Source: a virus
Direction: 5' to 3' (one strand)
DNA length: 58,953 nt
Virus record (IMG/VR): IMGVR_UViG_3300010354_000099
Location: 1 to 58,953 of that record
Of this stretch, positions 52,724 through 58,953 are shown one piece after another; within the stretch, counting starts at the first letter, position 1; each line of letters opens with the position of its first letter. The notes beneath the pieces were generated by a model. The model searched no databases. It was not told the origin of the DNA and worked only from the letters and a program-made list of their open reading frames with translations. Made by a program: the position numbers and the translations under genes.

Positions 52724-52981
52724 TTAGTCCTTTGATATAGTTTCGAAAATTGCTGTTTTCTTGATATGGATTTTTTCTAAACCCATATCAAATAATTGAA
52801 TAAATTTTTCTTTTGGATAAGATTTTGATAAATTAATACAGATTGATGAATCATACCAATCAAATTCAATATCGTCTATATCTTCGTCTGGAAATAGATG
52901 AAATACCATTTCCTCTAATGTTGCCAGTTTTGTTTCATAAGAAAGTTTTGCGCTAATTAATTCTTGAATAAATGATGCCAT
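52724..52981 (-). CDS. Hypothetical protein between nrdA and nrdB
   Basis: Eighty-five residues: ELISAKLSYETKLATLEEMVFHLFPDEDIDDIEFDWYDSSICINLSKSYPKEKFIQLFD. No family recognised. The gap to each nrd gene is 1-2 bases, so it is co-translated with them. Confidence 0.7.
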   Translation of the reverse strand: MASFIQELISAKLSYETKLATLEEMVFHLFPDEDIDDIEFDWYDSSICINLSKSYPKEKFIQLFDMGLEKIHIKKTAIFETISKD

Positions 52982-52983
52982 AT

Positions 52984-54765
52984 TTAACCTTCACACATAA
53001 TGCAACTTTCACCATCTGCTAGTTGCTTCATGTCAATTTCTTCAATTCTCTTTCTTTCAATTTTTTCTGATACTTTATCTGCTTTTGCAATCTTTTCTGA
53101 TCTGCAATAATAAAGTGTTTTTAACTTTTGCTTCCATGCTAAGAAATGAATAGCATGAAGATATTTAACATTTACGTCAGGCTTAAAGAATAAATTAATA
53201 GATTGTCCTTGATCAATATATTCTTGTCTAACTGATGCATGTTCAATAATCCAACGCTGATCAATTTCAATAGCAGTTTTAAATACAAGTTTTTCATCAT
53301 CTGAAAGAATATCTAAATGTTGAACTGATCCACCATTAGCAATAATAGATGACCAGATTTCTTGTGAATCTTCACTAACTCTTTCTTTGATAATTTTATT
53401 CAAGAACTTATTTTTAGTTAAATAAGATCCAGAAAGTGTATCTTGTCTATAAGCATTTGCTTTGTATGGTTCAACTGAAGGAGATGTATTTCCCATAATA
53501 ATTGAAGAAGAAGCATTTGGAGCAATTGCAATTGTATGGGAAAATCTCTTTCCTGTTCCAACAGCATCAGGAGCTTCACCACGAATAGTACCAAGAGCAA
53601 AGTTTGCTTTGTCTAATTCGTCATGAATATGCTTCGCAATCATTTTATTTGCAATTCTAGCAGCAACTGATTCAAAAGGAATCATCTTCGACTGTAGAAA
53701 TGCATGGAAACCTAATTGACCAACACCAATAGAACGTTCTTGTTTTGCTGAATAGATTGCTCTGGAAATTGTCTTTGGAGCATTATCTATAAAATATTGT
53801 AGCACATTATCAAGCATCTCCGCAACATCTGCAAGAAATAATTTATCATTTTTCCATTCATCAAAATATTCATCATTTACAGATGATAAACAACAAACAG
53901 CAGTTCTTTTATAAGATGTTGGAAGAATAACTTCTGAACAAAGATTTGATTGATTAATTTTCAAACCTTTTTGTTTTAAAAATTCTGGTAACTTTCTATT
54001 TGATTCATCAATAAAGTGAAAATATGGTTCGCCTGTTTGCATACGCATTTCAAGTAAACGCTGCCAAAGTTCTCTTGCAGAAATTGTTTCCTTCACTTCA
54101 TTTGTATTTGGATCTTTTAATTCCCATGTATCATCGAAATTTGGATCTTTCATACAATTTTCAATAATTTCCATAAATGCATCTGGAATATTTACACCAT
54201 GATGCATATTAAGACAACGGAGATTAGGATCTCCGGTTGGCTTTCTCATCTCAATAAAATTAATAATATCGGGATGAGAAATGTCAAGATAAGCAGCATA
54301 ACTACCCCTGCGAGTAGTCCCTTGACGATATGCAAGACAAGACGCATCATAAATTTTAAGATGAGGCATAACCCCAGTAGACTTGTCACTAGCAGAACGA
54401 ATCCCAAAACCAATTCCAACGCCGCCTCCTAACATAGATAACCAATTTGTTTCAGTTAACGTATCTGATAATCCTTCAGATGTGTCATTAATATAATTTA
54501 AAAAGCAAGAAATTGGTAAGCCTTTCTTTGTGCGACCAAATGAAAGAATTGGTGTAGAAAAACTTAACCAATGTTTAGATGCATAATCATATAGTCTTTG
54601 TGCATGTTCTGGATTAGAACCAAATTTATTAGCAACAAATGCAAATCTTTCTTGTGGAGAAGTTTCATCTTCTCTCATATAGGATTCTTTTAATCTCTTT
54701 AGACCTAATTCATCAAAGAGAGAATCTCTTGAATAATCAATATTAATACCTAGATATTCTGGCAT
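52984..54765 (-). CDS. nrdA: Ribonucleotide reductase large subunit
   Basis: Catalytic subunit of class I ribonucleotide reductase, 593 residues; short compared with bacterial NrdA (about 760) because no ATP-cone regulatory domain is present. Seen: FSTPILSFGRTKKGLPISCFL, GGGVGIGFGIRS, the active-site NLCSEV, QERSIGVGQLGFHAFLQ and ASSSIIMGNTSPSVEPYKAN. It ends SCIMCEG, the redox-active Cys pair. The lack of an ATP cone suggests escape from dATP feedback. Confidence 0.95.
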   Translation of the reverse strand: MPEYLGINIDYSRDSLFDELGLKRLKESYMREDETSPQERFAFVANKFGSNPEHAQRLYDYASKHWLSFSTPILSFGRTKKGLPISCFLNYINDTSEGLSDTLTETNWLSMLGGGVGIGFGIRSASDKSTGVMPHLKIYDASCLAYRQGTTRRGSYAAYLDISHPDIINFIEMRKPTGDPNLRCLNMHHGVNIPDAFMEIIENCMKDPNFDDTWELKDPNTNEVKETISARELWQRLLEMRMQTGEPYFHFIDESNRKLPEFLKQKGLKINQSNLCSEVILPTSYKRTAVCCLSSVNDEYFDEWKNDKLFLADVAEMLDNVLQYFIDNAPKTISRAIYSAKQERSIGVGQLGFHAFLQSKMIPFESVAARIANKMIAKHIHDELDKANFALGTIRGEAPDAVGTGKRFSHTIAIAPNASSSIIMGNTSPSVEPYKANAYRQDTLSGSYLTKNKFLNKIIKERVSEDSQEIWSSIIANGGSVQHLDILSDDEKLVFKTAIEIDQRWIIEHASVRQEYIDQGQSINLFFKPDVNVKYLHAIHFLAWKQKLKTLYYCRSEKIAKADKVSEKIERKRIEEIDMKQLADGESCIMCEG

Positions 54766-54774
54766 CTAAAACTC

Positions 54775-54972
54775 CTATCTAAAATAAACCCAATAACCAT
54801 CTGTTTCTGCTTGCAGCAAACCATATGATTCATATATTCTTTTTGAAATATTTTTAAAATCGTTTCTAAGTTCATCACAAATCATATGTCTAGCGACAGG
54901 TCTATTATTTTCTCTAATTGTTTGGAATGCTCCGTGTTCAGGAAACCATTCTTTTGAATTTATGAACTTCAT
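54775..54972 (-). CDS. Hypothetical small protein
   Basis: Sixty-five residues: FINSKEWFPEHGAFQTIRENNRPVARHMICDELRNDFKNISKRIYESYGL. Basic; no family recognised. Between thyX and nrdA. Confidence 0.68.
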   Translation of the reverse strand: MKFINSKEWFPEHGAFQTIRENNRPVARHMICDELRNDFKNISKRIYESYGLLQAETDGYWVYFR

Positions 54973-54977
54973 ATTAT

Positions 54978-55673
54978 CTACTTAATATAAGGGAAAATTT
55001 TATTTATTGCTTCAGCACAAGCATGAGCAACCAACATATGTTCTTTCTGTGTACCATTACCATCACGAACTTCAATGTAATGAATCCAAGAACGAATTGT
55101 GCCGTTAATATAAACTCTTGAAACTGTATTACCTTCTGGTAAAAGAACTCTTGCTACTTCTTTAGCAACACCCTGAGAAATTGCATATTCATAGTTTAAT
55201 TTTGCAATACTAATTACTTCTGTCTGTAATTGTTCCCAAGTGTTAGCCAATTGATAATTTGTAAATTCATCATCAAGTGAAATTGAATTTTGTCTATTCT
55301 TTGTATCTTGAAGTCTACATTCTCTTAAACAAAATTCTAATTCTTTTGTTGGATCTGCATATCTTTGTGAAAATTCTTGGAAAGAAAAAGATCTATGTCT
55401 TAGAATCTGTCTAACAATATCTCTTGTTGATGTAACTTCAAGACAAACATTGGTCATTTCAAATGGCGACCAGTGTTTATTTTTGATTAGATAATTGATT
55501 AACTTGTCAGATGTTTCAATATTATTTTGATTGGATGGATTAGAAACTCTTGCACAATATGTAATTAAGTTTGTGATTCCATCTTGAAGAAATTTGTTGT
55601 TAAAAAATTGATCGTCTGGTTGTGTGTAGGAAATTAAGTTAACGGAAAGAATATCTTCATAATTCTTATACAT
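54978..55673 (-). CDS. thyX: Flavin-dependent thymidylate synthase
   Basis: Makes dTMP from dUMP with FAD and methylene-tetrahydrofolate. The ThyX motif RHRSFSFQEFSQR (residues 92-104) is complete. The start at 55673 is used because GGAGG lies 8 bases upstream; an earlier in-frame ATG would place the ribosome site inside the gene. About 231 residues. Overlaps the thermonuclease gene by 8 bases. Confidence 0.95.
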   Translation of the reverse strand: MYKNYEDILSVNLISYTQPDDQFFNNKFLQDGITNLITYCARVSNPSNQNNIETSDKLINYLIKNKHWSPFEMTNVCLEVTSTRDIVRQILRHRSFSFQEFSQRYADPTKELEFCLRECRLQDTKNRQNSISLDDEFTNYQLANTWEQLQTEVISIAKLNYEYAISQGVAKEVARVLLPEGNTVSRVYINGTIRSWIHYIEVRDGNGTQKEHMLVAHACAEAINKIFPYIK

Positions 55674-56034
55674 TCTTTTTTCCTCCATCATAAATGTAAG
55701 CTAATCCTTCATTAATTAACTTATCATTAAATGATTGATTATTATCCAAATCATTTTTTGTTTCGAAAATATAACCTAAAACACGTCCATACTTATCATT
55801 ATCATCTAGTCTTGTTTTGATAAACACAATTTTGTTTTCTAAAGTATATTTTGTTCTTGCTGTTGCTTTAGCTGCTTTTTCCCTTTCGGAAACAACTCTT
55901 GAATTTTTTTCTGGTGTATCAATTCCATCCAATCTAACAGACTTTCTGATATTAACATGAAATCCCAAATCAATATCACAAAGAATGGTATCACCATCAA
56001 CCACTCTTACAACTTTTGCGTTATATGTATACAT
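55666..56034 (-). CDS. Staphylococcal nuclease-like (thermonuclease) protein
   Basis: A 122-residue SNase OB-fold nuclease: VVRVVDGDTILCDIDLGF, SVRLDGIDTPE (Arg34, Asp36, Glu42) and NDKYGRVLGYIF supply the catalytic Arg, Glu and Asp. No signal peptide, so it works inside the cell, probably on host DNA or RNA. The start at 56034 follows AAAGGGA; a longer frame begins upstream without a ribosome site. Confidence 0.88.
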   Translation of the reverse strand: MYTYNAKVVRVVDGDTILCDIDLGFHVNIRKSVRLDGIDTPEKNSRVVSEREKAAKATARTKYTLENKIVFIKTRLDDNDKYGRVLGYIFETKNDLDNNQSFNDKLINEGLAYIYDGGKKNV

Positions 56035-56035
56035 A

Positions 56036-56266
56036 TTAAATCCCTTTTGATTTTTTATATTCTTCTTCTGTAATTTCAAATGCCCAATTAATTACTACCC
56101 AATCATCAATACAATTTTCTCTACTAATTTCTTCTTCAAGTTCCTGACAAATCATTTTATCTTTCCAATAATCCCAATATTCATTAATAATGTCATCATC
56201 AGAATATGTTTCAACACCATAATTATAATGACCATCAGAAGGATAAACATATTGCCAATATTTCAT
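56036..56266 (-). CDS. Hypothetical small acidic protein
   Basis: Seventy-six residues from the ATG overlapping the primase stop (ATGA), behind GGAGAAAAAT. Very Tyr, Trp, Asp and Glu-rich: KYWQYVYPSDGHYNYGVETYSDDDIINEYWDYWKDKM. No family recognised. Confidence 0.7.
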   Translation of the reverse strand: MKYWQYVYPSDGHYNYGVETYSDDDIINEYWDYWKDKMICQELEEEISRENCIDDWVVINWAFEITEEEYKKSKGI

Positions 56267-57294
56267 ATTTTTCTCCACTTATTAAATTCAACTCTAGCAC
56301 GAAGTCCAGAAAATGTATTTTGTTTAATAAAATTAAACACTTCTTCTTTCGTCTTACCATCTAAAATCATTGCATTAATGTCTTTTTTGTCAGAAAAAGA
56401 TTCATTCCAAATAACAATTTTATGATTGTTACCAATTAGTTTAAAATAATTATCTACTACTTCTTTATTTCTAGGTTGGTTATCAAGAACACAAACATAA
56501 TCAAATGTGAAATTTTTGATAGCACTTTGGAATTCGGAACCAGCTACAGCAATTGCATTATCAATAAACATTGAATCAATTGGTCCTTCTAATATGTAGA
56601 CAGTCTTTAGAATATCTACTTTATTCATGCCATAAATTTTATGTTCATCTTTTACTTTAATTGTAATATAACGATTACCAACATTCGAGAAACTTCTACC
56701 TTGAAAACAAATTAAATCATTATCAGCATTGAAAAATGGAATAATAAGTCTTTGTTCTTTTTCTTGTAGTTTTGTTTCAGTGTTTCCAAAATGATTTGCA
56801 AATTTCTTGAAATCATCAGTGAAATATAATTCGGAAAATTTATCAGATGAAATTTTCCTATCTTGTAAATAAGTTTTACAAAAATGATTATCAGATAATT
56901 CTGAGCATGGTGTAGAAAATTTTAAAAATTCTTGTTTAATTGTGTCAACTTTATTCTCACGATAAATCTGATTGTAATCAAATTCAGGTTTAGTTTTAGC
57001 AATTACAATAGAAGACACAACATTAGTTTTATATCGCTCCATTACATATTCGTTATATAGATATGGATCAATTAATTCAATAAAACGTTTTAATGAATGA
57101 GATACACCACAATTATGACACTTATAGTAAAAGTATCCTTCACGTTCGTAAAGATAACCACGCTTTTTATTCGGATTTTTTTTGGAATCACCGCAGATTG
57201 GGCATCTGCATGTTGCTGTATTTGAGCTAGTCCACGAGAATTTCGGCAGATTGCCGCTCATCATATCAATATACTTTTTATCAATAAGAAACAT
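56263..57294 (-). CDS. 61: DNA primase
   Basis: Makes RNA primers for the lagging strand (T4 gp61 role). It has 343 residues (T4 342). An N-terminal zinc-binding domain has CRCPICGDSKKNPNKKRGYLYEREGYFYYKCHNCG; a TOPRIM-like centre has EGPIDSMFIDNAIAV (Glu) and VCVLDNQPRN (Asp). The matching helicase gene is not in the window. Confidence 0.93.
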   Translation of the reverse strand: MFLIDKKYIDMMSGNLPKFSWTSSNTATCRCPICGDSKKNPNKKRGYLYEREGYFYYKCHNCGVSHSLKRFIELIDPYLYNEYVMERYKTNVVSSIVIAKTKPEFDYNQIYRENKVDTIKQEFLKFSTPCSELSDNHFCKTYLQDRKISSDKFSELYFTDDFKKFANHFGNTETKLQEKEQRLIIPFFNADNDLICFQGRSFSNVGNRYITIKVKDEHKIYGMNKVDILKTVYILEGPIDSMFIDNAIAVAGSEFQSAIKNFTFDYVCVLDNQPRNKEVVDNYFKLIGNNHKIVIWNESFSDKKDINAMILDGKTKEEVFNFIKQNTFSGLRARVEFNKWRKI

Positions 57295-57305
57295 AATCTA
57301 TCACT

Positions 57306-57334
57306 AGTATAGCATGACAAAAAAGGTTTGTCAA
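57306..57334 (-). promoter_or_regulatory. Sigma70 promoter for primase
   Basis: Leftward TTGACA, 17-bp spacer, TATACT, about 11 nt before the primase ATG. Confidence 0.85.
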
Positions 57335-57349
57335 GTGGGAGACAAACTT

Positions 57350-57799
57350 TTATTGAAAAAACAATTTAATTTTGTCTATGTTGTATAAAATTAAATAAAG
57401 ACCGCCACATATGCTAGAAATTAACCACAAATATTTTTCCAAATTTGAAATTCTTTTTTCTAAATCTGTTTTTAGAGAATTTACATCGGTGGATATACAA
57501 TCAATTTTTTTCTCAAAATTATCTAATTTAATATCTATGGTAGTAAATGTATTTGATGTAGTCAATTCATTTTTTATAATTTTTGCATCTAAATCATCAA
57601 TTTGAGTTTGAATTTGATTATCGGTAGTTGTGTGTAAATCTAATTTTTGTTCATGTAGAGCAATAATTTTAACAGTGTTTGCTGAAATTTCTTCTAACTT
57701 TTCAATAGCAATATCAATTCTATCTAGATATTTTTGTTGATGTTCCTGCTCTTTTTCCAAAATTCCGACTTTGACTTGAAGTTCTGCTGCTGAATCCAT
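57350..57799 (-). CDS. Coiled-coil protein with C-terminal membrane helix
   Basis: A 149-residue protein: heptad coil from about 5 to 120 (KVGILEKEQEHQQKYLDRID, VNSLKTDLEKRISNLEKYLW), then one hydrophobic helix (LISSICGGLYLILYNI). Resembles tail-anchored phage coiled coils; possibly a lysis-related or membrane protein. Ends before primase. Confidence 0.7.
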   Translation of the reverse strand: MDSAAELQVKVGILEKEQEHQQKYLDRIDIAIEKLEEISANTVKIIALHEQKLDLHTTTDNQIQTQIDDLDAKIIKNELTTSNTFTTIDIKLDNFEKKIDCISTDVNSLKTDLEKRISNLEKYLWLISSICGGLYLILYNIDKIKLFFQ

Positions 57800-58174
57800 T
57801 TATTTGCCTTTCTTTGGATGTCTTAAATAGACCATAGCACCAGTTAATTCATCTTGAATAATTATAGCTTTATTTGGATTTTCATTTGCATATTCTTTTA
57901 TTTGTTGACCAACTTCATCATTACCTACAAATGTTGTCCACCATCTTCTAGCAACTTTTCCTAGAAGAGAACGATTATAAACTGTGGAATTAACTTGAAA
58001 AACTTTATGTCCAGCGAACGGTTTTGGGGCTGCTTTTTTATTTCTTTTTTGGTGACGTTTTTGTGCTGCTACAGAAACTCCAGGTTCTCCAGCAGCACCA
58101 CCTGTTCCTGCAATTTTTCCATCACCAACATTATTTGCTGGTGCATCTTCTAGGAATGTTTTATAGCTTTTCAT
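57800..58174 (-). CDS. Hypothetical basic protein
   Basis: A 124-residue protein: N-terminal Gly/Ala-rich disordered 40 residues, basic QKRHQKRNKKAAPKPFAGHKVF, then a compact domain with YNRSLLGKVARRWWTTFVGNDEVGQQIKEYANENPNKAIIIQDELTGAMVYL. No family recognised. Overlaps the next upstream gene by 4 bases. Confidence 0.7.
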   Translation of the reverse strand: MKSYKTFLEDAPANNVGDGKIAGTGGAAGEPGVSVAAQKRHQKRNKKAAPKPFAGHKVFQVNSTVYNRSLLGKVARRWWTTFVGNDEVGQQIKEYANENPNKAIIIQDELTGAMVYLRHPKKGK

Positions 58175-58551
58175 ATATTTTTTAACCTATTAACTATATA
58201 TAAATCAATTGGGATTTCTGATGACAACAGAGGCAAGTCAGAAATCCCATCAATTTTATCTGGCATATAATTTAAAAATAATAAAAATGTTTTTAATGAT
58301 GACCAATATTCTTTTTCAACACCGAAAAATAATATTTTTACTGCTGCGTCATGATTAAAAACATTAAATAAAATTACCAAATGATTTAATATTAATCGTT
58401 CTTTTAATATTTTTTTTGCTTTATATCTTTTAAATAACTTTCTAAGATATTTAATTCGTTCTAAATCTTCTCGAAACTCTTTTTCATCTAATGCTACATT
58501 TTCATAATTCTTGATGCAGTACATCAAGAAATTATTCTTATTGAGAACCAC
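58171..58551 (-). CDS. Conserved T4-like phage protein
   Basis: A 126-residue helical protein: LDEKEFREDLERIKYLRKLFKRYKAKKILKERLILNHLVILFNVFNHDAAVKILFFGVEKEYWSSLKTFLLFLNYMP. I recall close relatives in cyanophages (DUF7207-like); function unknown. Confidence 0.75.
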   Translation of the reverse strand: MVLNKNNFLMYCIKNYENVALDEKEFREDLERIKYLRKLFKRYKAKKILKERLILNHLVILFNVFNHDAAVKILFFGVEKEYWSSLKTFLLFLNYMPDKIDGISDLPLLSSEIPIDLYIVNRLKNI

Positions 58552-58552
58552 G

Positions 58553-58813
58553 TTACTGTATTTCTACACCCTTTGTTTTATAAGCATTAACAAAGTCCAT
58601 AGCTAATTTCTTTGCTTCTGCTTCTTTATATTTTAAGAAAGGGTAATTGGCGATAGTTTTTGATGTGTTAGATTTCTTATTGTTTGCTTGAACGTGATAA
58701 CCCTTTTGGCTTCTGAATACAACTAATTCTCCACCCTTTAAGGATTTCTTTGTAATCTGTGAACCATCTTCTTTAAGATATTTACGTTCTAAAATGTAAC
58801 TTAGAAGACTCAT
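58553..58813 (-). CDS. Hypothetical small basic protein
   Basis: Eighty-six residues: ILERKYLKEDGSQITKKSLKGGELVVFRSQKGYHVQANNKKSNTSKTIANYPFLKYKEAEAKKLAMDFV. Basic, mixed fold; no family recognised. Confidence 0.7.
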   Translation of the reverse strand: MSLLSYILERKYLKEDGSQITKKSLKGGELVVFRSQKGYHVQANNKKSNTSKTIANYPFLKYKEAEAKKLAMDFVNAYKTKGVEIQ

Positions 58814-58822
58814 TTCTTTATC

Positions 58823-58953
58823 CTACTGTAAAATTCTATCTGTATGATATTTATTTGCTGATAAATTTGGTTGTGGATTTATGATAATTTCTTCTTTTTC
58901 ACCACTTAGTTTGTTATCATCTTTTTTTTGTTTTTTATTGATAACTTCTTTTA
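58823..58953 (-). CDS. Unknown gene, C-terminal 42 residues only
   Basis: An open leftward frame entering from the window edge and ending at TAG (58823-58825). Lys/Asn/Glu-rich (KEEIIINPQPNLSANKYHTDRILQ at the end). AT-rich coding pattern agrees with neighbours; identity cannot be told. Confidence 0.55.
   Translation of the reverse strand, partial: KEVINKKQKKDDNKLSGEKEEIIINPQPNLSANKYHTDRILQ

Noticed and set aside
1-58953. Prophage or integration functions
   Set aside because: No integrase, excisionase, repressor operon or attachment site was seen; the gene set is that of a lytic T4-like phage.

Overview
The window is a 59-kb piece of an AT-rich, T4-like myovirus genome. Evidence for this is a T4-order head and tail block (terminase 17, sheath 18, tube 19, portal 20, core peptide, protease 21, scaffold 22, capsid 23), the recombination and late-transcription set uvsY, uvsW, 55, 47 and 46, and TATAAATA late promoters in front of structural genes. 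Genes such as phoH, a RecB-like exonuclease, thyX, nrdA/nrdB and SprT resemble the accessory set of environmental (cyanophage or pelagiphage-like) T4 relatives. The host is not identified, but near-consensus sigma70 promoters suggest a bacterium with an ordinary housekeeping sigma factor, probably a proteobacterium.

Layout. 1-9.9 kb: rightward late virion genes. 9.9-15.4 kb: rightward recombination and late sigma genes. 15.4-23.3 kb: leftward genes (exonuclease, PhoH, zinc ribbon, Clp-type ATPase, SleB-type lysin, HNH endonuclease, an RNA ligase interrupted by one in-frame TAA, dCMP deaminase, HTH protein). 23.5-35.0 kb: mostly rightward genes (RNase H, SprT, a second RNA ligase, UV endonuclease, RlaP-like nucleotidyltransferase, a second deaminase, a homing-endonuclease-like protein). 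35.3-48.0 kb: a very dense, less AT-rich rightward early region of about 45 mostly tiny genes and two tRNAs (Arg-UCU, Lys-UUU). 48.2-59 kb: leftward genes (RuvC-like resolvase, structural protein, NrdB, NrdA, ThyX, thermonuclease, primase, tail-end hypotheticals).

The most unusual content is in the early region. Seven genes share an identical N-terminus (KKSIYKRNIWS, one Y-to-C change) followed by a hexanucleotide TCT-NNG repeat that encodes alternating Ser-X (X mostly Gly, Arg, Trp, Met). Most early genes have their own promoter of fixed geometry, TTGACA-N17/18-TGn-extended -10, with the ATG 7 nt after the -10, so the mRNAs should be leaderless. The previous stop codon often abuts or overlaps the next -35 box. 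A second class of early genes has a short leader that begins, at the predicted +1, with a stem-loop of variable sequence but preserved pairing, then a strong Shine-Dalgarno sequence.

Together the genes describe a lytic phage that makes its own nucleotides (NrdAB, ThyX, dCMP deaminase), primes and recombines DNA (primase, RNase H, UvsY/UvsW, 46/47, RuvC), may repair RNA (two ligases, RlaP-like protein, tRNAs), and runs early transcription from host-type promoters and late transcription through gp55. Functions of most early genes are unknown. Family names were assigned by reading motifs and from memory, not by a database search.
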